From JAVVPO01 sp036655715 (GTDB lineage: Bacteria; Bacillota; Clostridia; Lachnospirales; Cellulosilyticaceae): a stretch of DNA of 20,390 nucleotides. The position numbers and the translations under genes are program-made. Of this stretch, positions 1-7,685 are shown in pieces (the first letter of the stretch is position 1; every line of letters begins with the position of its first letter). Location of the stretch: NCBI GenBank assembly GCA_036655715.1, contig JAVVPO010000042.1, forward strand, positions 1 to 20,390, given 5' to 3'. Below the pieces are notes generated by a model that saw only the letters and a list, made by a program, of their open reading frames with translations, ran no database searches and had not been told where the DNA came from.

Positions 1-77
1 CAATGCTCATTTCCGATTATATCATAGCTTAAAAAACGAGTATAGCAATAAATTATATCTATGTTATTTTCAAAAAG

Positions 78-111
78 AAAAGGTATATGAGACTCTGCTC
101 ATATACCTTTT
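78..111 (-). terminator. Hairpin terminator of the GNAT gene
   Basis: A perfect 14-bp inverted repeat (78-91 with 98-111) encloses a 6-nt loop. Read on the minus strand it lies just after the stop of the acetyltransferase gene and is followed by C then five T. On the plus strand the right arm ends in four T, so it may also stop transcription entering from the left edge. Confidence 0.85.
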
Positions 112-128
112 CACTTACTATTTAACTT

Positions 129-551
129 TTATTGGTTCCATACCATAAAGCACTCTGTTTGCTTTGTATCCATATTCTCTTTTTCACTTATCACTTGGAA
201 TCCGTTCTTTTTATAGAACGTTAAGGCTTTTTCATTCTGTAAGTAGACATCTATGTGTAAAATGGGAGAAAACTTCTTAGCCGCTTCCACTAACTGCTTA
301 CCGATTCCCTGTGATTGATAGGCTTCTAGGACAAATAATCCTGCGATATACTGATCAATTACACCTATAAATCCTTTGATTACACCTCCTTCAACAAAAA
401 CTTTGATTTGACTTGTAGGGAGTACTTGCTTTACAAACTCAAAGTTGTTTTTCCAGTAGCTTTCATCAATAAAATGGTGGGCCGAAATATTCGTGCTTAG
501 CCAAATATTCATTACTTCATCTAAATCTGCTAATCTAAATTCTCTTATCAT
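129..551 (-). CDS. GNAT-family N-acetyltransferase, YjaB-like
   Basis: A 140-residue single-domain GNAT acetyltransferase, expected to move an acetyl group from acetyl-CoA to an amine on a small molecule or protein in the cytoplasm. The acetyl-CoA pyrophosphate loop is visible as QSQGIGK around residues 79-85, followed by a helix, and the C-terminal NEKALTFYKKNGF segment is the usual GNAT motif B. Overall layout, including the early NIWLSTNISAHHFI segment and the late YKKNGFQV segment, resembles Escherichia coli YjaB. The substrate is unknown. The ATG at 551 is preceded by GAGGA with 7-nt spacing, and the length is normal for the family. It stands alone, divergent from the superoxide dismutase gene, with its own terminator. 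GNAT membership is secure; the YjaB likeness is from memory of that sequence. Confidence 0.9.
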   Translation of the reverse strand: MIREFRLADLDEVMNIWLSTNISAHHFIDESYWKNNFEFVKQVLPTSQIKVFVEGGVIKGFIGVIDQYIAGLFVLEAYQSQGIGKQLVEAAKKFSPILHIDVYLQNEKALTFYKKNGFQVISEKENMDTKQTECFMVWNQ

Positions 552-689
552 TAGTTTTCCTCATATCTTTTAAGCTATATTTTATAATGTGTATTTTATA
601 AAGTAGTATATCATAATAAGTTAGCTTCATACAATTATTATGTGCATAGCCTTTGATAAGCTTGATACCACCTTCGTAAATCTAATACT

Positions 690-701
690 CTTATTAATAA
701 G
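690..701. promoter_or_regulatory. 12-bp perfect palindrome upstream of the SOD promoter
   Basis: CTTATTAATAAG is a perfect palindrome lying about 12 bp upstream of the putative -35 of the superoxide dismutase gene. It could be an operator for an oxidative-stress or metal regulator, but it does not fully match the PerR or Fur consensus. Short AT-rich palindromes also occur by chance. Confidence 0.25.
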
Positions 702-712
702 TTTATGAATGC

Positions 713-741
713 TGGACATACTATTTTATATTAAGGATAAA
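713..741 (+). promoter_or_regulatory. Candidate sigma-A promoter of the SOD gene
   Basis: TGGACA (713-718) and GATAAA (736-741) are separated by 17 bp and match the consensus at five and four of six positions. The predicted start would leave a leader of about 37 nt before the ATG at 785. This is a reading of the sequence by eye. Confidence 0.35.
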
Positions 742-784
742 AATATCTATTTTATTCATTATGTATTATGAAAGGATGACTATT

Positions 785-1414
785 ATGATTCAAACCGTTA
801 CATTACCACCATTACCTTATGCCTACAATGCACTCGAGCCTTATATGGATGAACAAACACTCCACATCCATCACGATAAGCATCACCAAGCCTATGTAGA
901 TAAATATAATCTTATCATTAATTCTAACTCAGAAATTGCTGGCAAAACACTCTGCGAACTTTTAAGCAACACAGAAGATATTCCTCTTTCTATTAGACAA
1001 AATCTTCTTAATCAAGGCGGAGGCGTTTATAACCACAACTTTTTCTGGCAAATCCTATCCCCTACTAGCACCAAAGAACCTATAGGTAATTTAAAAGTAG
1101 CTATAGACAAAGACTTTGGGAACTTTGAAACTTTCAAGTCAGAGTTTAGTACTGCTGCTAGTCTTAACTTTGGCTCTGGCTGGACATGGCTTGTCAATGG
1201 ACCTGATGGAAAACTCGAAGTCCTTAACACCGCCAATCAAGATACACCTATTAGCAAAGGACTTACTCCTATTCTTACACTAGATATTTGGGAACATGCT
1301 TACTATCTTAAATACAAAAATGTTCGTCCTGAATATATTACAGCTTTCTGGGACATTGTGAACTGGGAGCAAGCTGAAAAGCTCTACAATGGTAAAGCAT
1401 CCCCAACTTGCTAG
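785..1414 (+). CDS. sodA: Superoxide dismutase, Mn/Fe family (Mn-type signature)
   Basis: Converts superoxide to hydrogen peroxide and oxygen using one Mn or Fe ion. The four metal ligands are recognisable: His in LHIHHDKHHQAYV, His in YNHNFFWQ, and Asp and His in DIWEHAYYLKY. The discriminating glutamine sits in the C-terminal half (TANQDTP), with glycine at the matching N-terminal position (GGVYNH). This is the pattern of Mn or cambialistic enzymes rather than classic FeSOD. An upstream in-frame ATG exists at 761, but the ATG at 785 has AAAGGA 8 nt before it and gives 209 residues, the normal size, starting MIQTVTLPPLPYAYNALEPYM. There is no signal peptide, so it is cytoplasmic. It is monocistronic, closed by a strong terminator, and fits an oxygen-tolerance role in an anaerobe. 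Confidence 0.96.
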   Translation: MIQTVTLPPLPYAYNALEPYMDEQTLHIHHDKHHQAYVDKYNLIINSNSEIAGKTLCELLSNTEDIPLSIRQNLLNQGGGVYNHNFFWQILSPTSTKEPIGNLKVAIDKDFGNFETFKSEFSTAASLNFGSGWTWLVNGPDGKLEVLNTANQDTPISKGLTPILTLDIWEHAYYLKYKNVRPEYITAFWDIVNWEQAEKLYNGKASPTC

Positions 1415-1416
1415 CC

Positions 1417-1461
1417 AAAAAGCTACGGTATTCATTTTCTAGACGAATACCGTAGCTTTTT
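1417..1461 (+). terminator. Terminator of the SOD gene
   Basis: A perfect 17-bp stem (1417-1433 with 1445-1461) with an 11-nt loop starts 2 nt after the SOD stop codon. The right arm ends in a five-T run. Confidence 0.92.
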
Positions 1462-1540
1462 ATTAATAAGCCCTATCGTTTATTTCTTCATTCTATTCTT
1501 ATCTTATTGTTTTTTCAATTCTAATCTCTGAAAATTTCTT

Positions 1541-2050
1541 TTAAAAAAGTGAAGACTTTTTAAATCTTAGGGTATATCCATAAGTATAAAGGTAATCACT
1601 TATACCGGTTAACGCGAAAACCTTTATACTCAAGATTCTCATTTTGCAAGTAGACTTGCATCATACTCCCCCTTGGTATGGTAAGTAAGCCTTCATAGAA
1701 TGAGAATCTTCCTTATAGCTTGCGTGTAGCCAATCTATAAGGCCTAATCCAATAAGATTGATTGACCAGCAAGATTCTACGCAGTATATGCCAAGCGTCA
1801 TACGCCTAAGTCACAGATGCATTTCTGATGCCCCCACATGCAATGAGTCATGATGAGCTATACGAACATCCATCACCTCTAGAGCCTATCACCAACGCTA
1901 AATCTGCTATGCCTCTTCAAGGAATTGAAATTCTTATGATAAGCTACACCTATGAAACAGAGTATACCTAATATTCAAGGGGGTAAGTATGCTTTGTAAG
2001 ATAGCAAAAGCGAGACTCTGGCTAATCAGGTACAGAGTCTCGCTTTTTTT
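1541..2050 (+). ncRNA. Candidate large structured non-coding RNA, about 500 nt, family unknown
   Basis: No plausible coding frame lies here, and base composition looks richer in G and C than the flanks. Perfect complementary segments seen directly: 1583-1593 with 1620-1630 (11 bp); 1632-1643 with 1699-1710 (12 bp), enclosing a 6-bp hairpin at 1645-1660 with a TAGA loop and another at 1662-1680; 1711-1718 with 1735-1742 (8 bp); and a 5-bp stem with a GGAA (GNRA) tetraloop at 1916-1929. Two long-range pairings join hairpin loops to the 3' part: 1668-1675 with 1976-1983 and 1724-1730 with 1943-1949. Segment 1571-1576 can close on 1963-1968. A 15-bp terminator with a seven-T tract ends the plus-strand unit at 2050. 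I see no tmRNA, RNase P, SRP or group II intron signature. Size and loop pairings recall large ornate RNAs such as ROOL, GOLLD and OLE, but I cannot assign a family. The 5' end is approximate and no convincing promoter was found. Confidence 0.65.
2006..2050 (+). terminator. Strong terminator ending the candidate RNA; possibly bidirectional
   Basis: A perfect 15-bp stem (2006-2020 with 2033-2047) has a 12-nt loop, and T2044-T2050 form a seven-T tract on the plus strand. On the minus strand the same hairpin is followed by only four T. It could also end the long minus-strand operon, whose last stop codon is about 45 nt upstream in that direction. Confidence 0.9.
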
Positions 2051-2092
2051 GTTTTATTTTCTTCTCTTACTTATTACCTTAACTCATTACTA

Positions 2093-4609
2093 TTACTTAT
2101 CCTTGCTATTTAAAATTCTAAGCAGCATATCACCCGTTCCCACATTGTACCCACTCGTTGCATAAATCCCATGAAGCCCTTTTTGAGTCACCATGATTAA
2201 TGGTAGTTTGTCAGGATCTACGTACATGCGGCGTCCTAGTGTATTGATATTCTCTTCAAAATCATCGTAATAGATTTTAACTCTATCTAAAACTTCAAGC
2301 ACTTTACTTAAAGTTGGATCTTTAAGTGCTGCTTTATCTTTGATAATAAATACGATTTGTTCTTCAAGGGCTTTAAAGGCTTCTTGTTTTTCAACTATCT
2401 CATTAAGAATATGCTCTGTTGGTTCTTTACTTTCTTCTAGCCATAACAGAAGCATCTTTTCTTCTGTTAGTAACTCTTTTGCAGTTATTATCTTCTTATC
2501 TTCTGCTTGAAGTTCAAATTCTGGTAATACCACTTCTTCAAGCATCTCACTAAGCCTTGCTTCTCTTAAAGAAAGTTCTACCGTCTGCGCTTCTCCTACT
2601 TCTAATACTAGTGTATAGACTTTGGCGAAGATATTGCCATTTGGCAAACGATTAGATGTGGTAATGCGGTACTGACCAGTTCCAAGTTCTAAGTCTAATC
2701 CCTCTTGTGTCCACTCTTCACTCATTAGATTAAGTGTTGTATATCTTCCTTCTATAAGTTTTGCAATAGACCAGTTCTGGAAATATGTCCATGTCACATC
2801 TGGTGCTGCACTTGTTAACCTTAGCCTCACTTGTTTTTCATCTGTAATAATGACAGATACAAACTTCCCACCTGCCATGTACTCCATACTTTCATCTGCC
2901 ATATTAATTCTTGCAGCAATGCCTAGTGTTCTGCAAATGGCTACAAAGAGTATCTTTTTAGACATTTCATTGCCTATACCTACTTTTAAGCAGCCTACTG
3001 GTGAGGTCGTAATACTTGGATAGTCTAATTCATCTCGGGTACTCACTCTATCTTGAATATGCTCCCATACAAGCCTAGGATTCATTTGCATAGCATATTT
3101 TTGCTCTAGGGTATAATATGCCTCAATAAAACTTCTATACTGAGTCATTGGCTCTAGCTGTATTCTTGGATTTAAAATATACTCTACAAACACTTCCGTA
3201 TCATACTTATCTACATATTTTACAGCCTTCTCAAGGTGCTCAAGTAACACTTTGCACTGACAATCTCTAAAATCTTTTTTGCTGAGTTTATTAAGCATTT
3301 TTTCTTTCCATATCTGTAAATGCTCAGTCTCTTTATTATCTAAAAATCGTCTAATTTCTTCAAAGTTTCCTCTAGCAAGCTCTACTTGCTCATGCTCACC
3401 TTCTGCCTTGCCTTCAAAAAAAGCTTCTACTTTCCGTAGCCTCTTTTGCATGGCTTCCTTAAACTTTTCTTTGCCTTGTTCTTTTTGCTCTAATGTAGGC
3501 TTTAGCGTATTAACGGGTGCATCCACTGGTGCGATCATTTCTTGATCTATCCAAGTCCCTACTACATTCTCTGCTTTGAGCACGATGCTTACCTTCTGAT
3601 TTCCTCTTATATCTACCCTGTTTTGTGTATAAACACCTTCTTTACTCACATGAATATGCAGGGTTCCAAGTCCTGTTGTAAAGTTTACCTTACCAGATGC
3701 ATCTGTCAAGATAGAAGCTATAGGACAAAATTCAGAGTAGTTAATGACTTCAAAGTCCACTAATGCCCCTTCTACTAACCTGCCTTGTTCATCTACAACC
3801 TCTACTTCTATCTCTTTTGTAATGGCGTAAAGGGATAGGTTGTTTACCACTGTTGCCATACCTGTCTTTTGTATCAACTCTTCTTTTGGGCTTATCACAT
3901 CAAACCATCTTGAATGAACTAGCATCGCTCTTGAAGAAGCATTGGTAAACCATCCTTTATTAAGGATTTCTTCTGGCTCGCAGGCCCCTAAGAAGAACCA
4001 CTGCCCCGCTATCCACACTTCTACCCATGCATGGTTATCGTCACAGTGTGACCATCTTGGTGCATACACTTGTCTTGCCGGAATCCCTACACTTCTTAGT
4101 GCTGATACAGTAAAAGTTGATTCTTCACCACATCTGCCATAAGCACCTTTATAAACAGTCATTGGTGATACGGTTCTTTCATCTGTTGATTGATAGGTTG
4201 CTTCTTCGCTACACCAGTAATTAACTTGTAATGTTGCCTCTTGAATATTTTTATTTTGAATCCGTGCTCTTAGCTTATCATAGAAAAACTTACGGCATGG
4301 CGCAATCTCTTCTTCATTGATACGATGATGCACTACATAGTTCAAAAAGATATCTTCTGGCATAGTTTTTGTGAACTCACTATTTTTCCATAAGTAAATG
4401 CCGTGTTCTGCATAATCTACAAATGTTTTAAATGGATAATTAGCTATATCGCTTATTGGCATAGTGCTATATAAAAACTTAAGCATCATAGCCTCTTCCT
4501 CTGTACATCTCATTAAACCTGATAAAATCTCATCTGATTTATAGCCAAACAAAGATATTCTTTCTTGAAATGCTTCATTAATGATTACTCTACGTTGGTC
4601 TGAAAACAT
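2093..4609 (-). CDS. Multidomain transglutaminase-like protein
   Basis: An 838-residue protein, apparently cytoplasmic (no signal peptide or membrane span). Residues about 150-240 form a transglutaminase-like core. Its candidate nucleophile is Cys160 in GRCGEES, His193 lies in DNHAWVEVW, and an acidic third residue falls in GACEPEE, where many relatives use Asp. Residues about 262-345 look like a beta-sandwich of carboxypeptidase-regulatory type. A charged helical segment follows. Residues about 490-590 resemble a second transglutaminase core (GIGNEMS...GIAAR) with no cysteine at the nucleophile position. Another beta-rich segment and a C-terminal region from about 735, possibly a thioredoxin-like fold without redox cysteines, complete it. 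Reaction and substrate are unknown; relatives can be peptidases, deamidases or crosslinkers. The ATG overlaps the end of the CutC gene by 25 nt, with AAAGGAG 13 nt upstream. It is the last gene of the operon. Confidence 0.82.
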   Translation of the reverse strand: MFSDQRRVIINEAFQERISLFGYKSDEILSGLMRCTEEEAMMLKFLYSTMPISDIANYPFKTFVDYAEHGIYLWKNSEFTKTMPEDIFLNYVVHHRINEEEIAPCRKFFYDKLRARIQNKNIQEATLQVNYWCSEEATYQSTDERTVSPMTVYKGAYGRCGEESTFTVSALRSVGIPARQVYAPRWSHCDDNHAWVEVWIAGQWFFLGACEPEEILNKGWFTNASSRAMLVHSRWFDVISPKEELIQKTGMATVVNNLSLYAITKEIEVEVVDEQGRLVEGALVDFEVINYSEFCPIASILTDASGKVNFTTGLGTLHIHVSKEGVYTQNRVDIRGNQKVSIVLKAENVVGTWIDQEMIAPVDAPVNTLKPTLEQKEQGKEKFKEAMQKRLRKVEAFFEGKAEGEHEQVELARGNFEEIRRFLDNKETEHLQIWKEKMLNKLSKKDFRDCQCKVLLEHLEKAVKYVDKYDTEVFVEYILNPRIQLEPMTQYRSFIEAYYTLEQKYAMQMNPRLVWEHIQDRVSTRDELDYPSITTSPVGCLKVGIGNEMSKKILFVAICRTLGIAARINMADESMEYMAGGKFVSVIITDEKQVRLRLTSAAPDVTWTYFQNWSIAKLIEGRYTTLNLMSEEWTQEGLDLELGTGQYRITTSNRLPNGNIFAKVYTLVLEVGEAQTVELSLREARLSEMLEEVVLPEFELQAEDKKIITAKELLTEEKMLLLWLEESKEPTEHILNEIVEKQEAFKALEEQIVFIIKDKAALKDPTLSKVLEVLDRVKIYYDDFEENINTLGRRMYVDPDKLPLIMVTQKGLHGIYATSGYNVGTGDMLLRILNSKDK

Positions 4610-5352
4610 AGCTTTTCTAAAACTCCTTTGGCATCCTCTATTTTTTCTTTACTTGTTTCCCAAATAATATATTCACTGAGAGAATCTATCCCCATGTTGA
4701 CATTTTCTTTTCTATATTGCATGCAGCTATCTTTTTCTATCTTCCCTGACATATGATAGGAAGTTGCCTTTGTATAAGGGTGCATTTCACCAATAACTTT
4801 TGCCTCTACACCCCCCGCTACTAAAATATCTATTCTTCCTGCACTTTGTCTTACAAGTTCCCTAAGTATGTCTCTTCCTAACGTACAATTATTGTGTTGG
4901 CCTGAGGTAAGTATCGTATGGATTCCTAGATTTACAGCTTCTTCTAATGCTTCATAAGGATTTTGGCAGACATCAAAAGCTCTATGTAATGTAATAGACA
5001 TACCTTGTGCTAATGCAATGAGTTCTTTCATACGCTGCTGGTCTAGTGTGCCATCTTGTTTTAAGAGTCCAATAACAACACCTTCAGCACCTAACTCTCT
5101 AAAGGCTATCACTTCATTTTTTATTATTTCAAACTCATGATCAGAGTAATAAAAATCTCCAAATCTTGGTCTAATCAGTACATGTATTCTGATATCACTG
5201 TGACGTCTAATCGCTTTAAATAATTCTAGACTAGGTGTTGTCCCCCCAATAATCAGGTTGGAACAAAGCTCTAGTCTACTCGCGCCGCCTTCTATAGCCA
5301 TCAGTGCAGACTCTACCGAGTCTACACAGGCCTCTAATATATATTTTTTCAT
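4585..5352 (-). CDS. cutC: CutC-family protein
   Basis: A 255-residue TIM-barrel protein of the CutC family, recognisable from the N-terminal LEACVDSVESALMAIEGG and ELCSNLIIGGTTPS segments, the IRPRFGDFYYSDHE stretch, and the later HRAFDV and LTSGQ motifs. The frame opens upstream at 5379, but the ATG at 5352 is preferred. It overlaps the aminopeptidase stop as ATGA, has AGAGGA 9 nt upstream, and gives the usual MKKYILEAC start. The family is named for copper homeostasis, but the copper phenotype of E. coli cutC mutants was later traced to a small RNA encoded in that locus, so the biochemical role is open. The ATGA overlap points to translational coupling within the operon. A metabolic role with the surrounding sugar and peptide genes is possible but unproven. 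Confidence 0.92.
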   Translation of the reverse strand: MKKYILEACVDSVESALMAIEGGASRLELCSNLIIGGTTPSLELFKAIRRHSDIRIHVLIRPRFGDFYYSDHEFEIIKNEVIAFRELGAEGVVIGLLKQDGTLDQQRMKELIALAQGMSITLHRAFDVCQNPYEALEEAVNLGIHTILTSGQHNNCTLGRDILRELVRQSAGRIDILVAGGVEAKVIGEMHPYTKATSYHMSGKIEKDSCMQYRKENVNMGIDSLSEYIIWETSKEKIEDAKGVLEKLCFQTNVE

Positions 5353-6785
5353 CCTATACATTCCTCTTCTTTTTGACATAAGTAATAAATCGAAGTAACT
5401 CCAGCACCTGTTGCACCCTTTGTTTGGTATTCAAACACTGGTGCATCTACCCAAGCAGTTCCGGCTATATCTAGATGAATCCAGGGTTTACCTTCTGTGA
5501 ATTCGCGTATAAATAACCCTGCTGTAATGGTTCCACAGTAGCTTTCTCCCATATTTTTTATATCTGCAATCTGACTTTTAATCATCTTTTCATGCTCTTT
5601 ATAGTATGGCACTCTCAGGTAACGCTCTCCTGCTTTAACTGAAGACTTATGAAGCTTATCCCAAAGCCTATCATCACTACTTAATACCCCTGCTATTGAA
5701 AATCCTAACAGACCTACTACTGCCCCTGTTAATGTGGCAATATCTAATACCTTAGTCACTTTTTCTTTTTGAACGGCATACGTCACTGCATCTGCTAAGA
5801 TAAGTCTTCCTTCGGCATCCGTATTAACGACTTCTATGGTTTTACCTGCTAATGAAGAAATCACATCCCCAGGCAAAAGGCTGCCTGCTGAAATACGATT
5901 TTCACAAATAGGCAAACAAGCAATGACATTAGCTTTTTTGTGATTACTTGCTAATCCATATACTGCTCCTATAACTGCTGCTGCACCTGCCATATCCCCT
6001 TTGATTCCTAGCATAGACCCTGCCGGTTTAAGACAATATCCACCTGTATCACAAGTAACCCCTTTGCCTACAAGTCCCATAATCTCATCACTCGTTTCAT
6101 CTTGTAAATACCTAAGAACTACAAAGTAAGGTTGATTCTCACTACTCCCACCTACTGCAATGAGGGCTTTCATCCCCGCTTCCTCAATAGCTTTTGCATC
6201 TAATACAACAACTTCTACTGCAGTCCCCCGAAAGCACTTACTGATCTCATCTACAAAATCAGAGGGTCTAAGGAGATTACCTGGTTTGTTCACTAAGTCT
6301 CTCGCAAAGGCTACGCCTTTTACTACGTGACTTATTTCATCCACAAGACTTTGCACGTGTGCTTGTCTCTCCTCATTGATGCCAGAAAGATAAATCTTTA
6401 TTTCTTTTACTGATTCTTGCTCACCATATTTAGGCGCCATATAGCCACCTAGTAGCATACCTTCCACTACATCTGTTACAACTTGCTCTCCAAATTTTTC
6501 TATCAGCCTATTTAAGTTGATTTCAAATGCCTCACAGCCTAGTTCCTTTAGGCCTTTAACAACTTTTGCTCCTATTTCTTTGGCTACAATGGCACTGTAA
6601 TTTTCCAAGTCACCTATTCCTATGTAAAAATGAAGTGTCTCTCCTACTACTTCATAAGCTGTTTGTAATACTTTCCCCTCAAACTTCGTTCTAATAAATG
6701 AAGACAGCTTTTGTAACTCTTTGCTGCCTTCTTGGATTAAAATAGCTTTATACGGTACTATCTGATTATTTTGAACTTGTATCAT
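5349..6785 (-). CDS. pepA: Leucyl aminopeptidase, M17 family
   Basis: A cytosolic two-metal aminopeptidase that removes N-terminal residues from peptides, usually as a hexamer. The M17 signature NTDAEGRL is perfect at residues 321-328. Predicted metal ligands are Lys241 and Asp246 (VGKGVTCDTGG), Asp264 (IKGDMAGAAAV), Asp323 and Glu325. Lys253 and Arg327 are the expected catalytic residues. At 478 residues it has normal length, with a weaker N-terminal macro-like domain. The ATG at 6785 has AAAGGGAG 7 nt upstream. It lies 24 nt after the YitT gene and overlaps the CutC gene by four bases. Its place downstream of a sugar transporter suggests that peptide from an imported or scavenged glycopeptide could be processed, but it may simply be a housekeeping peptidase. 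The symbol is used for the family. Confidence 0.95.
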   Translation of the reverse strand: MIQVQNNQIVPYKAILIQEGSKELQKLSSFIRTKFEGKVLQTAYEVVGETLHFYIGIGDLENYSAIVAKEIGAKVVKGLKELGCEAFEINLNRLIEKFGEQVVTDVVEGMLLGGYMAPKYGEQESVKEIKIYLSGINEERQAHVQSLVDEISHVVKGVAFARDLVNKPGNLLRPSDFVDEISKCFRGTAVEVVVLDAKAIEEAGMKALIAVGGSSENQPYFVVLRYLQDETSDEIMGLVGKGVTCDTGGYCLKPAGSMLGIKGDMAGAAAVIGAVYGLASNHKKANVIACLPICENRISAGSLLPGDVISSLAGKTIEVVNTDAEGRLILADAVTYAVQKEKVTKVLDIATLTGAVVGLLGFSIAGVLSSDDRLWDKLHKSSVKAGERYLRVPYYKEHEKMIKSQIADIKNMGESYCGTITAGLFIREFTEGKPWIHLDIAGTAWVDAPVFEYQTKGATGAGVTSIYYLCQKEEECIG

Positions 6786-6809
6786 TATCTATCTCCCTTT
6801 CTGTTTATA

Positions 6810-7673
6810 CTACACGACATGATTAAAGCCTTTACCCTCAACTTTACTTGCTTGTGTAATAATAATCAAGGATTTATTGTCTACTGATTTAATAGCCTTT
6901 TGCATATGCTCACAGTCTTCTCTTGTTGCTGCACACAAAATAACGCGCTGTCTTTTACTAGAATAACCCCCTTCACCTTGTAATATGGTGATGGCTCTAT
7001 GAGACTCTATAAGCACCTGTCTTACTTTATCTGTACACTCTGATATAATAATCATCAGGTTTTTAGCTGATACATTATCTAAAATTTTATCCATAAACAA
7101 TCCGGATATATACACTGTCACCACTGCATAGAGTAAACTTTCCATATTTTTATAGACGATTCCTGAAGCCATTACAACTGCAATATTTAAGATAGAAATA
7201 AGTCCACCAACTTGAAATTTAGGTTTCATTTTCTGGATAATAAGTCCTAAAAGTGAGATGCCCCCTGTATTGGAATCTCCTAGGTGTACAAGTGCTAACC
7301 CTACTCCCATCAACACACCAGCAAACATAGCAGCTAATAGTGGGTCTCCTTTATAGACAGGCATATGTACGACTAATACATCTGTAACGACAGAAAGTAA
7401 AAGTGTAGTTGCTAATGTTTTCACCACAAATGCTTTAGGAAAATATTGCTTCATCAAAATCCAAAGTAATAATGGAATATTGAACAAAAAGCTAAAGAGT
7501 CCTATCGGAAATCCACATACATAGTTTACTAAAATAGCTATACCACTTGCCCCTCCCGGGGCAATGTTGTGTGGTGATGCAAAACAATTAATGCCAATGG
7601 CATAAGATAAAACACCTACAAAGTTTAATGCAATAGAACTCATGACTGTCTTTTTACTTACCAATGCATTCAT
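6810..7673 (-). CDS. YitT-family membrane protein (DUF161 plus DUF2179)
   Basis: A 287-residue integral membrane protein of the YitT family. The first about 200 residues carry five or six hydrophobic segments, with the family-typical NIAPGGASGIAILVNY after the first and GDSNTGGISLLG near the middle. Residues about 212-285 form the soluble C-terminal DUF2179 domain (IIISECTDKVRQVL, then GGYSSKRQRVILCAATR). Transport function is uncharacterised for most members. The frame opens at a GTG at 7682, but that codon directly abuts AAAGG. The ATG at 7673 has AAAGGG a few bases upstream and is the likely start. It begins 12 nt after the sugar permease stop, so it is almost surely cotranscribed with the transporter. 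Whether it handles the same substrate is not known. Confidence 0.92.
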   Translation of the reverse strand: MNALVSKKTVMSSIALNFVGVLSYAIGINCFASPHNIAPGGASGIAILVNYVCGFPIGLFSFLFNIPLLLWILMKQYFPKAFVVKTLATTLLLSVVTDVLVVHMPVYKGDPLLAAMFAGVLMGVGLALVHLGDSNTGGISLLGLIIQKMKPKFQVGGLISILNIAVVMASGIVYKNMESLLYAVVTVYISGLFMDKILDNVSAKNLMIIISECTDKVRQVLIESHRAITILQGEGGYSSKRQRVILCAATREDCEHMQKAIKSVDNKSLIIITQASKVEGKGFNHVV

Positions 7674-7685
7674 ATGATTCACCCT

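Noticed and set aside
1..77. Possible end of a plus-strand gene (TAA at 30-32 in one frame) at the left edge
   Set aside because: Only nine codons are visible with no recognisable motif, so it cannot be supported.
1027..1236. Minus-strand open frame within the SOD gene
   Set aside because: It lies wholly inside a well-supported gene and has no ribosome binding site or family resemblance.
89..2020. GAGACTCTG shared by two hairpins (89-97 and 2012-2020)
   Set aside because: A 9-base match between two terminators in an AT-rich genome is not enough to call a repeat family.
1541..2050. tmRNA, RNase P RNA, SRP RNA or group II intron
   Set aside because: No tRNA-like T-loop with CCA end, no GAGGAAAGTCC-type RNase P core, no GTGCG intron start and no recognisable domain V.
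3279..4142. Plus-strand open frames opposite the transglutaminase-like gene
   Set aside because: Low-complexity antisense shadows of a strong gene, rich in Ser and Cys, with no domain features.
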